Translations under genes and position numbers: made by a program | NCBI RefSeq assembly: GCF_000518705.1 | Contig: NZ_KI912479.1 | Coordinates: forward strand, 161,976 to 225,975 | Length of the DNA: 64,000 bases | From: Shewanella colwelliana ATCC 39565 | Lineage (GTDB): Bacteria > Pseudomonadota > Gammaproteobacteria > Enterobacterales > Shewanellaceae | Direction of reading: 5' to 3' | Notes under the pieces: generated by a model | The model's database searches: none | The model's input: the letters and a program-made list of their open reading frames with translations, nothing else | Told to the model about the DNA's origin: nothing | In this document: positions 53,326 to 63,003 of the stretch, piece after piece | Position numbering within the stretch: the first letter of the stretch is position 1 | Layout: every line of letters starts with the position of its first letter

Positions 53326-54336
53326 ATGTCGTTTAGCATGCTTCGGTTAGTCTGTTTATCTTTTCTCCTTGTCTTCAACGTCTCCTCTGTTAATGCAGGT
53401 TCAGACAATGTTTCATCTTTACAGCCTTTAGCTAACCAATCATTAGTATTGGATATGGTTAAAGCGGGTCAAACCTCGATAGCCGTTGGGGAGCGAGGGC
53501 ATCTATTTGTTTATCAAGATGGCTGGCAACAACAAGCATCTCCCACTTCAGCCCATTTAACTAAGGCAACATTATTTAATGAATCGCTTGGCTGGGCGGT
53601 TGGTCATGATGCTACGATTCTACATACCAAAGATGCCGGGTTAACGTGGCAGCTGCAGATGAGCTCGCCAGAAATTGAAAAACCCTTTATGGACCTACTG
53701 CTGTTTAACGAAAAGCAGGGGATAGCGATTGGCGCATACGGCTTGTTTTATCGCACAGAAGATGGTGGCGTCACGTGGGAAAGCGAATTTCACAGTGAAT
53801 TATTATTTGAAGAAGATAAAGCCTATTTAGAGGAGTTAAGGGCGGAAGATGAAGCACTCTATTTGAGTGAAAGCAGTACCCTGTTGCCACACTTTAATCG
53901 AGTGGTACAACTTGATGATAAGCGATTATTGATGGTTGGTGAACTCGGGTTGGCTGCGGTATCACAAGATTTTGGTCGAACATGGCAGCGTTTGGAATTT
54001 CCTTATGAAGGCTCACTGTTCAATATTCTTGTTAGCCACCATGGTATTTATGTCATGGGGTTAAGGGGTCATCTGTTTAAAAGTGTCGGTGGATTTGATG
54101 ATTGGCAAGAGGTAGAGATGCCTGTGCAGTCAACGCTAAATGGCGGCATTGTGCTGAATAAGGATGTGTTGAGGTTAGTGGGTAATGCTGGGGTCGTGGT
54201 TGATATTAAGCAAGATGATTCAGTGAAAATGGTTACGCAACGTCAAGGTGAAAATTTGGTCACTATCCTTGTTACCTCAGATGGAAAACAATGGGTTGCA
54301 GGTACAAAAGGTTTCATAGAATTAGAACAAGAATAA
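53326..54336 (+). CDS. YCF48-type beta-propeller protein
   Basis: A 336-residue secreted protein with a signal peptide (about 1-24, ending SSVNA). The body is built from repeated blades with Asp-box-like motifs: GWAVGHDATILHTKDAGLTWQ-like blade near residue 87, then AIGAYGLFYRTEDGGVTWE near 128 and VSQDFGRTWQRLE near 212. This is the YCF48/BNR propeller type, related to photosystem assembly factor HCF136 but here in a non-photosynthetic bacterium. It precedes the RND gene by 13 bases. A scaffold or substrate-chaperone role for the transporter is inference. Confidence 0.82.
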   Translation: MSFSMLRLVCLSFLLVFNVSSVNAGSDNVSSLQPLANQSLVLDMVKAGQTSIAVGERGHLFVYQDGWQQQASPTSAHLTKATLFNESLGWAVGHDATILHTKDAGLTWQLQMSSPEIEKPFMDLLLFNEKQGIAIGAYGLFYRTEDGGVTWESEFHSELLFEEDKAYLEELRAEDEALYLSESSTLLPHFNRVVQLDDKRLLMVGELGLAAVSQDFGRTWQRLEFPYEGSLFNILVSHHGIYVMGLRGHLFKSVGGFDDWQEVEMPVQSTLNGGIVLNKDVLRLVGNAGVVVDIKQDDSVKMVTQRQGENLVTILVTSDGKQWVAGTKGFIELEQE

Positions 54337-54349
54337 TAGGGACCCGGAC

Positions 54350-56653
54350 ATGTTAGATAAAATCGTTAATGGACTAGAATCATTTCTCTTTAGGCAACGT
54401 GCGTTTGTCATTTTTGCCTTTGTGTTAGTTACGCTATTTTTGGGGTTTCAAGCCAGTAATCTAAAGATGGATGCGGCATTTGTTAAAAACATCCCACTTA
54501 ATCATAGCTATATGCAGACATACCTTAAGCATCAGAAGCAGTTTGGTGGTGCTAACAGCATCATGGTGGCTGTCGAGGACACCAGTGGTAATATCTTTAA
54601 TGCCAACTTCTTTGATACGTTAAAGCAGGTTCATGATCAGCTGTTCTTTATTCCTGGTGTTGATCGTGCCCAGGTTAAATCACTTTATTCCCCTTCAACG
54701 CGTTTTACCGAGGTGGTTGAAGATGGTTTTGCCGGGGGACCCGTTATCCCAGCCAACTTTTCCACAACCCCTGAAGGGTTAGAGACCGTTCGGAGTAATA
54801 TTGAGAAGGCGGGGATTGTTGGCCGACTTATTGCCGAGGATTATTCTGCGGCCATGGTCACTGCGCAGTTGATGGATTTTGACCCGCAAACAGGTGAACC
54901 GTTAGATACCTTAGCGTTTGCAGCGCAGCTTGAGCAAGAGTTGCGTGGCCAGTATGAAGATGAGCAGATTAAGGTTCATATCATAGGTTTTGCCAAAATG
55001 GCAGGCGATGTCGCTGAGGGCGCCAAAGGCGTGGTGATGTTCTTCTTGATCGCTATCTTAGTGACGGCTGTCATGGTCTATCTATTTTCCAAATCGATAA
55101 AACTGACACTGTTCCCGTTAGCGTGCAGTTTGGTTGCCGTGGTGTGGCAGTTAGGTTTGCTGACGGTAGTGGGGTTTGGTTTAGACCCTATGTCTATTCT
55201 AATTCCATTCTTGGTCTTTGCGATTGGCGTTAGTCATAGTGTACAGATGATTAATGCGGTGAGGCGACGCGTCGGTGAAGGCGAAACGACAAAAGCCGCT
55301 GCCGCCTTAGCATTTAGAAGCCTACTTGTCCCAGGCGGCATAGCGTTACTGTCTGATACCGTCGGCTTCATGACCTTACTGGCTATTGATATCGGGATTA
55401 TTCGAGAACTGGCTATCTCAGCGTCATTAGGTGTGGCGGTGATCATTTTAACTAATTTGATTCTGCTGCCGCTGCTTATCAGCTATACCAATGTCAAAGC
55501 ATTGCCTGCGAACGCTAACAATAACATTGATAAAATTTGGTTAAAGCTCTCCTATTTTGCAACGCCTAAATATGCAGCTGTTGTGCTTGTTGCCACCATT
55601 GCGCTTTATTCTGTTGGCCTGCAACAGGCCAATAAAATGAAAATTGGTGATCTGCAAGGGGGCGCGCCAGCACTGCATTTTGATAGTCGCTACAACCAAG
55701 ATACCTTTTACATCACCGAAAACTTTTCTATTACTACCGATGTGATGACTATCATCGTTGAGGCCTTTCCAGAGGCCTGTACCTATCATGATGTGCTGAC
55801 TCAAATTGGTGAGTTTGAGTGGCAAGTTGCTAACACGCATGGGGTGGAGTCTACGGCTAGTTTGGCATCTATCGCTAAACGCGTTAATGCAGGCTTCAAT
55901 GAAGGGAATCCTAAGTGGCAAGTACTCCCAAGAACAACAGCTAGTTTAGTGCAGGCTGTTGGGCAGATACCGACAACCTCAGGCTTACTTAACGGTGATT
56001 GCTCAGTAATGCCGGTCTACCTGTTTTTGACCGATCATAAAGCGGAAACAATTGAGCTGGTTATCGATGAAGTGAAAACCTTATCGGCACAGATGAATAA
56101 CGATAAGTTGACCTTTAAACTGGCATCAGGTCCTGTTGGCGTGATGGCGGCCACTAATGAAGCGGTAGCCGAAGCACAATTGCCGATGATGCTATATGTC
56201 TATGGTGCGGTGTTTGTATTGTGCTTAATCAGCTTCCGCTCACTAAGAGCGACTGTGGCGGTGATTCTACCACTGTACGTCGTATCGACACTGGCTCAAG
56301 CCTTGATGACCCAACTGGATATTGGCCTTGCTGTAAGTACCTTACCCGTTATCGCTTTAGGGGTTGGTATTGGTGTGGATTACGGTATCTACATTCTGTC
56401 GACCATGGCGGTAAAACTGCGTGACGGTATGCCTGTGCAGCAAGCGTATCATCAAGCCCTAGTTGAACGTGGCAGTGCGGTTATTTTTACCGGGTTAACA
56501 TTAGCAATTGGGGTAAGTACGTGGTTCTTCTCGGCACTTAAATTCCAAATGGACATGGGGATCTTGCTGACCTTTATGTTTTTGGTAAATATGTTAGGGG
56601 CCATAATTATTTTACCCGCCATTGGCGCGGTATTTTGGCGAAACCCAAGGTAG
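54350..56653 (+). CDS. RND superfamily (MmpL/HpnN-like) transporter
   Basis: A 767-residue inner-membrane transporter with two repeats of one-plus-five helices: TM1 at about 17-36, a periplasmic loop to about 225, TM2-6 (about 226-385), TM7 near 405, a second loop and TM8-12 (about 620-765). The sterol-sensing/MMPL pattern LIPFLVFAIGVSHSVQMINAVRRR and the second-repeat ALGVGIGVDYGIYILSTM place it with MmpL/HpnN proteins that move lipids or hopanoids, not with AcrB (it is 250 residues shorter). The substrate is unknown. It ends the operon at a strong terminator. Confidence 0.88.
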   Translation: MLDKIVNGLESFLFRQRAFVIFAFVLVTLFLGFQASNLKMDAAFVKNIPLNHSYMQTYLKHQKQFGGANSIMVAVEDTSGNIFNANFFDTLKQVHDQLFFIPGVDRAQVKSLYSPSTRFTEVVEDGFAGGPVIPANFSTTPEGLETVRSNIEKAGIVGRLIAEDYSAAMVTAQLMDFDPQTGEPLDTLAFAAQLEQELRGQYEDEQIKVHIIGFAKMAGDVAEGAKGVVMFFLIAILVTAVMVYLFSKSIKLTLFPLACSLVAVVWQLGLLTVVGFGLDPMSILIPFLVFAIGVSHSVQMINAVRRRVGEGETTKAAAALAFRSLLVPGGIALLSDTVGFMTLLAIDIGIIRELAISASLGVAVIILTNLILLPLLISYTNVKALPANANNNIDKIWLKLSYFATPKYAAVVLVATIALYSVGLQQANKMKIGDLQGGAPALHFDSRYNQDTFYITENFSITTDVMTIIVEAFPEACTYHDVLTQIGEFEWQVANTHGVESTASLASIAKRVNAGFNEGNPKWQVLPRTTASLVQAVGQIPTTSGLLNGDCSVMPVYLFLTDHKAETIELVIDEVKTLSAQMNNDKLTFKLASGPVGVMAATNEAVAEAQLPMMLYVYGAVFVLCLISFRSLRATVAVILPLYVVSTLAQALMTQLDIGLAVSTLPVIALGVGIGVDYGIYILSTMAVKLRDGMPVQQAYHQALVERGSAVIFTGLTLAIGVSTWFFSALKFQMDMGILLTFMFLVNMLGAIIILPAIGAVFWRNPR

Positions 56654-56660
56654 TTAAACA

Positions 56661-56690
56661 AAAGGGAGAGCTTAGGCTCTCCCTTTTTTT
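56661..56690 (+). terminator. Intrinsic terminator of the DUF1302-RND operon
   Basis: An 11-bp stem (AAAGGGAGAGC / GCTCTCCCTTT) with TTAG loop and a run of seven T, 7 bases after the RND stop. Confidence 0.93.
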
Positions 56691-56822
56691 GCATAGTTAC
56701 GCTAACTTTACGATTGTTTTTTCATCCAGGGTCACAAAAACGCGTCATATCGTGCGTTTAGGAGGATCTACCACTAAAATATTTCTCGAAAAGTGGCACA
56801 TTTAGTAATAAACTTCGCGCTA

Positions 56823-56834
56823 TGACCTAGGTCA
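56823..56834. promoter_or_regulatory. Palindrome TGACCTAGGTCA upstream of gdhB
   Basis: A perfect 12-base palindrome about 80 bases before the gdhB start. It could be an operator for a dimeric regulator; I cannot name it. Confidence 0.35.
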
Positions 56835-56912
56835 CACTATTTGGCCCGTCATATGATCAAGCATCCATAAAAATACAAAAACGCTACCATAGACCCTAAA
56901 GGAAACAGCAAC

Positions 56913-59900
56913 ATGGCCTTGAAAGATGCAATGCCTTCAGTACTACTTGAAAATGTAGTCAACCTAATTCATTCAAAAGTTCCCAATACACAAGCAAAGC
57001 AAGTTGAACAGTTCGCGACTAGCATATATGCCCACATGTCTAAAGATGACCTGCATGAACGCAACGATAGTGACCTATACGGTGCAGTCTTAAGTCTTTG
57101 GAACGCAGCCAATAAAACGCCTGTTGGCGATACACATATTCGTGTTTTTAATCCAAGCCAGTCTAAGCATGGCTGGAAGTCATCACACTCTATTATTGAA
57201 GTTATTCACCCTGATATGCCGTTCTTGGTCGATTCAGTGGGTATGGCGCTAAATCGTATGGGGATAACCACCCACATGATGTTACATACGCCGCTGACGG
57301 TTAGGCGCACAGATGGCAGCATTTCTCATGTTAGCTATGGTGAAGAAACGGATAAGGGAACAGAGAAGGTTGCTGTGTTCCTTATTGAGATCGATCGCTT
57401 AAGTAGCGATGCCGATATAAAGAGTTTAGGCAAAGAGATTGAATCTGTTTTAGGTGATGTTGACGCGTCAGTAAGTGACTGGCAGACCATGTCTAATAAA
57501 TTGACCTCTACCATCAAAGATTTGGCCAAACGTCCTTATCCAGGTGAACAGAGCGACTTGGACGAAGCAGTTAACTTCCTTAGCTATTTAAATAATCATC
57601 ACTTTACGCTATTGGGTTATCGTCGCTATGACCTCAATAAAGTTGAGGGTGATTTGGAGTTGGTGCCTGATAACGCCACAAGTCTAGGTTTGATGAACGT
57701 ACCTGGTAAGCCTAAGTCTGATAAAGGCTTATTGTTATCAACGCTATCAGATACCGCCCGCAAAGAAGCGCTAGATAATAGCTTGCTTATTTTGACTAAG
57801 AGCAGTGAGAAAAGTCGCGTTCATCGTCCAGCATACGTCGATTACATTGGTATTAAGCGCTTTGATAAGAAAGGTAATGTCATTGGTGAAGATCGTTTCA
57901 TCGGCTTATACGCGTCAAATCTTTACAATCGCAGCCCTCGTGAAATCCCGCTATTAGCAGAAAAAATTCAGCGTGTACTGGACGCATCAGGATTGACGCC
58001 ACGTTCTCACGACTATAAAGCCTTAATGCACATTTTAGAGACACTGCCTCGTGATGAGATCATTCATGCGCGTGAGTCTGAACTTGCCAGCATGGCTCGT
58101 GGCGTACTAGAGATGCAAGATCGTGACAAACTTAAATTGTTTGTTCGCAAAGATGGATTTGGTCGTTTCTTATCTTGTTTAGTTTACGTATCGAAAGATC
58201 GTTACAATACCAAGTTACGTGAAGATACACAGCGCATTTTGGCGCAACACTTTAATACCAAAGAAGACGTAGAGTTCACTACCTACTTCTCAGAGTCGAC
58301 CCTAGCGCGTACTCATTACATTGTTAAAGTTGATAATAATAATACGGATGTGGATGTGGCTGCTATCGAAAATAATCTTATTGAAGCTGCGCGCTCATGG
58401 GAAGACAAACTTAATAGTGCATTGATCACCGCTCAAGGTGAAGAGTCGGGTAATCGTTTGGTTAAGCGTTATGTCAACGCTTTCCCACGCAGTTATAAAG
58501 AAGACGTGCTGCCCAGTTCGACTGTTGTTGATGTTGAGCATCTTGAAGCGCTTGATGATGACCATAAACTGGGAATGTTGTTTTATCAGCCGCAAGAAAC
58601 TGCGCTTAACGACAATAAGGTTCGTTTGAAGCTGTTCCATAAAGATGAACCGATTCATCTTTCAGACGTACTCCCTATGCTTGAAAACTTCGGGCTTAGA
58701 GTCATTAACGAGCGCCCTTGTGAAGTGAAAACTGCAGATGGCGCTACGTTCTGGATCCTCGACTTCTTGATGACAGTGCAGGGCGCTGCAGTCGATAACT
58801 TGGCAGATAGCCAAGATCGCTTTCAAACCGCGCTTTCACAGGTGTGGAACAAGCAGTTAGAAGACGATGGCTTTAACCGTTTAGTTCTTGCTACTGGTTT
58901 AACGGGGCGTGAAGTCTCAGTATTACGTGCTTATGCTAAGTATATGCGCCAAATTGATGCAACATTTAGCCAAGCCTACATCGAAGAGACATTCAGCAGC
59001 TATCCACAAATCGCTGACCTACTGGTTAAAATGTTTATTCGTAAGTTCAATCCAAAGCTCAAAACTCGCACGCTAGCGAAGTTTGTGGAACAGATTGATC
59101 TGCGTCTTGAAGATGTATCGAGTCTCGATGATGATCGTATTATTCGTCGATATTTAGATTTGATTAACGCAACGCTGCGTACCAACTTTTATCAGACCCT
59201 GCCAAAAGGCAACAATAAGCCTTATGTGTCGTTCAAGTTCTCTCCAGAAGAGATCCCTGAAATGCCACGTCCACTGCCCAAGTTTGAGATTTTCGTTTAT
59301 TCACCTCGCGTGGAAGGTGTCCATCTTCGTGGTGGTAAAGTCGCTCGTGGTGGCTTGCGATGGTCTGATCGCCGTGAAGATTTCCGTACCGAAGTTCTCG
59401 GTTTGGTAAAAGCACAACAAGTTAAGAATACCGTTATTGTCCCGGTTGGCGCTAAAGGTGGCTTTGTTTGTAAGCAACTACCGACTGAAGGTGGACGTGA
59501 TGCATTCTTTACCGAAGGGCAAGAGTGCTACCGTTTATTTATCCGTGGTTTACTCGACATCTCAGATAACATCATTGAAGGTGAAGTGGTTCCGCCAGTT
59601 AATGTTGTTCGCCATGATGAAGATGATCCATATTTAGTTGTTGCCGCCGACAAAGGTACTGCAACCTTCTCTGACATTGCTAATGCGATTTCAGAGGAGT
59701 ATGGCTTCTGGTTAGGTGATGCGTTTGCGTCAGGTGGTAGCTTTGGTTATGACCACAAGAAGATGGGTATTACTGCACGCGGTGCATGGGAGTCGGTGAA
59801 ACGTCACTTCCGTGAAATTGGTATCGACTGCCAAACGACCGATTTTACCTGTCTTGCGGTAGGTGATATGGCTGGTGACGTTTTTGGTAACGGTATGTTG

Positions 59901-61757
59901 TTGTCTGAACATACACGTTTGGTTACTGCCTTTAACCATATGCACATCTTTATCGACCCAACGCCTGATCCAGCTTCAAGTTATAAAGAACGCGCACGTT
60001 TATTCGAATTGCCTCGTTCTAGCTGGGAAGACTACAACCAAGAACTGATATCTAAGGGTGGCGGTATATTCCTGCGTTCGGCGAAGTCAATCACTTTGAC
60101 TCCTGAAATGAAGAAGATGCTTGATACGAAGAAAGCATCTATGACGCCTAATGAGTTGCTCAAAGAGTTACTCAAGATGAAGGTTGATCTGATGTGGAAT
60201 GGTGGCATTGGCACCTACATCAAAGCAAGCAGTGAAACCCATGCAGAGGTTGGTGATCGTGCCAATGACGCATTACGTGTAAACGGTAACGAAGTCAACG
60301 CACGCATTATTGGTGAAGGGGGTAACTTAGGTTGTACCCAACTTGGTCGTATTGAATACGCTGCCAATGGTGGACGTATGAACACTGACTTTGTTGACAA
60401 CGTTGGTGGTGTTGATTGCTCTGATAACGAAGTTAACATTAAGATCTTACTGAATGCCATGGTTGCCGAAGGTGAGATGACAGTTAAGCAGCGCAACCGT
60501 TTGTTGGTTGATATGACTGACGAAGTCAGCCGAATTGTACTGCAAGATTGTAAAGACCAAACTCGAACTATTTCCGTTACTCAAGTTCGTGGTGCTGAAC
60601 AGCTTAAAGAGCAGATCCGCTTTATTCATTATCTTGAAAAAGAAGATAAGCTAGATCGAGCGTTAGAGTTCTTACCGACTGACGATGAGTTGGCCGAGCG
60701 TCTAGCCAATGGCAAAGCGTTAACGCGCCCAGAGCTGTCTGTTTTAGTCGCCTATGCGAAGATGGTGCTAAAAGAGCAGTTATTAACCCCTGAAATTACT
60801 GATGATAGTTTCTTAAGCCAGTTGTTAATTGAATACTTCCCACGTCAACTGCAAGAAAAATACAGTGACCGTATGGTTAACCATCCGCTGCGTGCTGAGA
60901 TCATCGCTACATCTTTGGCCAATGAGTTGGTTAATGATATGGGACTTAATTTTGTCCAGCGTATGCAAGATGAGACAGGTGCCTCAGTAGCGGAAGCTGC
61001 CATTTGTTATACTATGGCTCGTGAAGTGTTTGGTTTAGCTGACTTAACTAAATCTATTACTGCGCTAAACGGTATTGTACCAGCGGTAGTTCAAGGTGAA
61101 ATGTTACATCAGCTGCGCAGAAATCTACGTCGTGCTTGTCGTTGGTTCCTACGCCATCGTAATCGTAACCAAGGTATTGAACAGACTGTTGCCTTCTACA
61201 GCCCTGTATTTGAAGAACTTCGAGAGAACGTTCATCAATATATGGTCGAAGACGAAGTACAAGGTATATGTGCTGAAATCAAGGCATTAGTGAAAGAAGG
61301 TGTTCCAGAGAACGTGGCGACTGACGTGGTCAACATGAGCACCTTGTTCTCGGCACTAGATATTTCACAAATTGCTCAAGTTGAAGGAAAACCTGTGGCG
61401 TTGGTTGCAGAGGCCTACTATAAGCTAGGTGCTCGTATAGACCTGCATTGGTTCCTCGAGCAGATTAGTGCTCAACCTGTGGCGAACCATTGGCAAGCCC
61501 TTGCACGAGCAGCATTTAGAGAAGAGCTTGATTGGCAACAGCGTTCATTGAGTTCTGCGGTGTTACGTACCTGCACCGACAGTTGTGATGCTGAAACCAT
61601 TATTGCTCAGTGGATCGAATCCAATCAGGGCTTATTGGAGAGATGGTTCCACATGCTTGCAGACTTTAAGACCTCGCAAACCCATGAGTTTGCTAAGTTC
61701 TCAGTCGCATTACGTGAGCTGAACTTATTGATCCTTCATTGTGAAGGTCAATCATAA
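56913..61757 (+). CDS. gdhB: NAD-specific glutamate dehydrogenase, large (about 180 kDa) type
   Basis: A 1614-residue cytosolic enzyme of the L-GDH180 family that converts glutamate to 2-oxoglutarate and ammonia with NAD. The long N-terminal region (about 1-700) carries ACT-like regulatory segments. The catalytic core sits near 800-1180 with LRGGKVARGGLRWSDRREDFRTEV, the lysine-containing PVGAKGGFV, DMAGDVFGNGML and WNGGIGTYIK. A C-terminal helical region completes the family layout. The length fits the roughly 1600-residue type. AAAGGA precedes the ATG. It is a single-gene unit with its own terminator; a palindrome lies upstream. Confidence 0.95.
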   Translation: MALKDAMPSVLLENVVNLIHSKVPNTQAKQVEQFATSIYAHMSKDDLHERNDSDLYGAVLSLWNAANKTPVGDTHIRVFNPSQSKHGWKSSHSIIEVIHPDMPFLVDSVGMALNRMGITTHMMLHTPLTVRRTDGSISHVSYGEETDKGTEKVAVFLIEIDRLSSDADIKSLGKEIESVLGDVDASVSDWQTMSNKLTSTIKDLAKRPYPGEQSDLDEAVNFLSYLNNHHFTLLGYRRYDLNKVEGDLELVPDNATSLGLMNVPGKPKSDKGLLLSTLSDTARKEALDNSLLILTKSSEKSRVHRPAYVDYIGIKRFDKKGNVIGEDRFIGLYASNLYNRSPREIPLLAEKIQRVLDASGLTPRSHDYKALMHILETLPRDEIIHARESELASMARGVLEMQDRDKLKLFVRKDGFGRFLSCLVYVSKDRYNTKLREDTQRILAQHFNTKEDVEFTTYFSESTLARTHYIVKVDNNNTDVDVAAIENNLIEAARSWEDKLNSALITAQGEESGNRLVKRYVNAFPRSYKEDVLPSSTVVDVEHLEALDDDHKLGMLFYQPQETALNDNKVRLKLFHKDEPIHLSDVLPMLENFGLRVINERPCEVKTADGATFWILDFLMTVQGAAVDNLADSQDRFQTALSQVWNKQLEDDGFNRLVLATGLTGREVSVLRAYAKYMRQIDATFSQAYIEETFSSYPQIADLLVKMFIRKFNPKLKTRTLAKFVEQIDLRLEDVSSLDDDRIIRRYLDLINATLRTNFYQTLPKGNNKPYVSFKFSPEEIPEMPRPLPKFEIFVYSPRVEGVHLRGGKVARGGLRWSDRREDFRTEVLGLVKAQQVKNTVIVPVGAKGGFVCKQLPTEGGRDAFFTEGQECYRLFIRGLLDISDNIIEGEVVPPVNVVRHDEDDPYLVVAADKGTATFSDIANAISEEYGFWLGDAFASGGSFGYDHKKMGITARGAWESVKRHFREIGIDCQTTDFTCLAVGDMAGDVFGNGMLLSEHTRLVTAFNHMHIFIDPTPDPASSYKERARLFELPRSSWEDYNQELISKGGGIFLRSAKSITLTPEMKKMLDTKKASMTPNELLKELLKMKVDLMWNGGIGTYIKASSETHAEVGDRANDALRVNGNEVNARIIGEGGNLGCTQLGRIEYAANGGRMNTDFVDNVGGVDCSDNEVNIKILLNAMVAEGEMTVKQRNRLLVDMTDEVSRIVLQDCKDQTRTISVTQVRGAEQLKEQIRFIHYLEKEDKLDRALEFLPTDDELAERLANGKALTRPELSVLVAYAKMVLKEQLLTPEITDDSFLSQLLIEYFPRQLQEKYSDRMVNHPLRAEIIATSLANELVNDMGLNFVQRMQDETGASVAEAAICYTMAREVFGLADLTKSITALNGIVPAVVQGEMLHQLRRNLRRACRWFLRHRNRNQGIEQTVAFYSPVFEELRENVHQYMVEDEVQGICAEIKALVKEGVPENVATDVVNMSTLFSALDISQIAQVEGKPVALVAEAYYKLGARIDLHWFLEQISAQPVANHWQALARAAFREELDWQQRSLSSAVLRTCTDSCDAETIIAQWIESNQGLLERWFHMLADFKTSQTHEFAKFSVALRELNLLILHCEGQS

Positions 61758-61774
61758 AATTTTATTATAATAAT

Positions 61775-61802
61775 AAGCCCTGGCAATAGCCGGGGCTTTT
61801 TT
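61775..61802 (+). terminator. Intrinsic terminator after gdhB
   Basis: A 10-bp stem with one G-U pair (AAGCCCTGGC / GCCGGGGCTT), AATA loop, and six T. pyrD begins 17 bases later. Confidence 0.92.
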
Positions 61803-61818
61803 CGGTCTAGGAGAATGC

Positions 61819-62838
61819 ATGTTTTATAAAATCGCACAAAAAGTCATGTTTCAGATGGATCCAGAGAAAGCACATCATCTGGCCATAAACAGTCTGAAAT
61901 CAACCTCTAATTCGCCGCTTGATTGTTTCTATGCGCAAAAACTAGAACAAGCACCGGTTGAGTTTATGGGACTTACTTTTCCAAATCCAGTGGGTTTAGC
62001 GGCCGGTATGGATAAAGACGGTGAGTGTATCGATGCTTTTCATGCGATGGGATTTGGTCATATAGAAGTTGGTACTGTGACCCCAAGACCTCAACCAGGT
62101 AACGAGCAACCTCGTTTATTTAGATTAAAACCTGCCAAAGCGATTATTAATCGTATGGGGTTCAATAATAAAGGTGTGGACAATTTAGTGGCTAATTTGA
62201 AAGCGGCTAAATCAGGTGCCATGGTTGGTGTGAATATTGGTAAGAATAAAGATACACCAGTAGAGCAAGGTAAAGACGATTATCTTATCTGTATGGAAAA
62301 AGTGTATGAGTATTCCGCATATATTGCGGTAAATATCTCATCACCAAATACACCTGGTTTACGTAGTTTACAGTATGGCGATCTGTTAGATGATCTATTG
62401 GGATCACTAAAAGCTAAACAAAAAGATCTGGCTCAGAAGCACGGTAAGTATGTTCCGATCGCACTGAAAATTGCGCCAGACCTCAGTTTTGAAGAAGTTG
62501 AGAAAATTGCAGATTCTCTTATTCGCAATGAATTCGATGGGGCGATAGCCACGAACACCACCTTGACTCGTGACGGGGTGAGTGGTCTAGTGAATTCAAA
62601 TGAAGCGGGCGGATTAAGTGGTAAGCCTTTGAATTCATTGTCAACAAAAGTAATTAAGCAGTTGGCTGATTGCTTGAAAGGGCAAATCCCAATCATTGGC
62701 GTCGGTGGTATTAATAGTGCTAATGATGCATTTGATAAATTAGATGCAGGCGCAAGCATGGTACAAATCTACTCTGGTTTTATTTATCAGGGCCCGCAAC
62801 TGATAAAAGAAATTGTTGACGCTTATCGTATTAGATAA
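61819..62838 (+). CDS. pyrD: Dihydroorotate dehydrogenase (quinone), class 2
   Basis: A 339-residue FMN enzyme oxidising dihydroorotate to orotate with membrane quinone, the fourth step of pyrimidine synthesis. The N-terminal helix MFYKIAQKVMFQMDPEKAHH is the membrane-association segment of class 2. PVGLAAGMDKDGE opens the barrel. The catalytic base is Ser175 in NISSPNTPGLRSLQ, and FMN-phosphate contacts come from GVGGINS near the end. The length matches E. coli PyrD (336). AGGAG precedes the ATG. zapC follows, as in E. coli. Confidence 0.96.
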   Translation: MFYKIAQKVMFQMDPEKAHHLAINSLKSTSNSPLDCFYAQKLEQAPVEFMGLTFPNPVGLAAGMDKDGECIDAFHAMGFGHIEVGTVTPRPQPGNEQPRLFRLKPAKAIINRMGFNNKGVDNLVANLKAAKSGAMVGVNIGKNKDTPVEQGKDDYLICMEKVYEYSAYIAVNISSPNTPGLRSLQYGDLLDDLLGSLKAKQKDLAQKHGKYVPIALKIAPDLSFEEVEKIADSLIRNEFDGAIATNTTLTRDGVSGLVNSNEAGGLSGKPLNSLSTKVIKQLADCLKGQIPIIGVGGINSANDAFDKLDAGASMVQIYSGFIYQGPQLIKEIVDAYRIR

Positions 62839-62843
62839 ATCTG

Positions 62844-62900
62844 GATCTAAATTCGATCCTATATTGAGATCGCGCGATCGTTTTTAGATCGCGTTTGATC
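62844..62900. promoter_or_regulatory. Cluster of six GATC sites between pyrD and zapC
   Basis: GATC occurs at 62844, 62855, 62868, 62876, 62887 and 62897, six times in 57 bases with spacings of 11, 13, 8, 11 and 10. In random DNA of this composition one per about 250 bases is expected. The same stretch can form hairpin CGCGATC-GTTTTTA-GATCGCG followed by TTT, a possible pyrD terminator. Confidence 0.5.
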
Positions 62901-63003
62901 AACATAACGTATTGTTATCTATATCATATTTGTGATAAAAATTTTGTAATTGTGTGAATTATCATCTATTATCGAGCTGTATTTACAGTAATAGGTACAC
63001 GTT

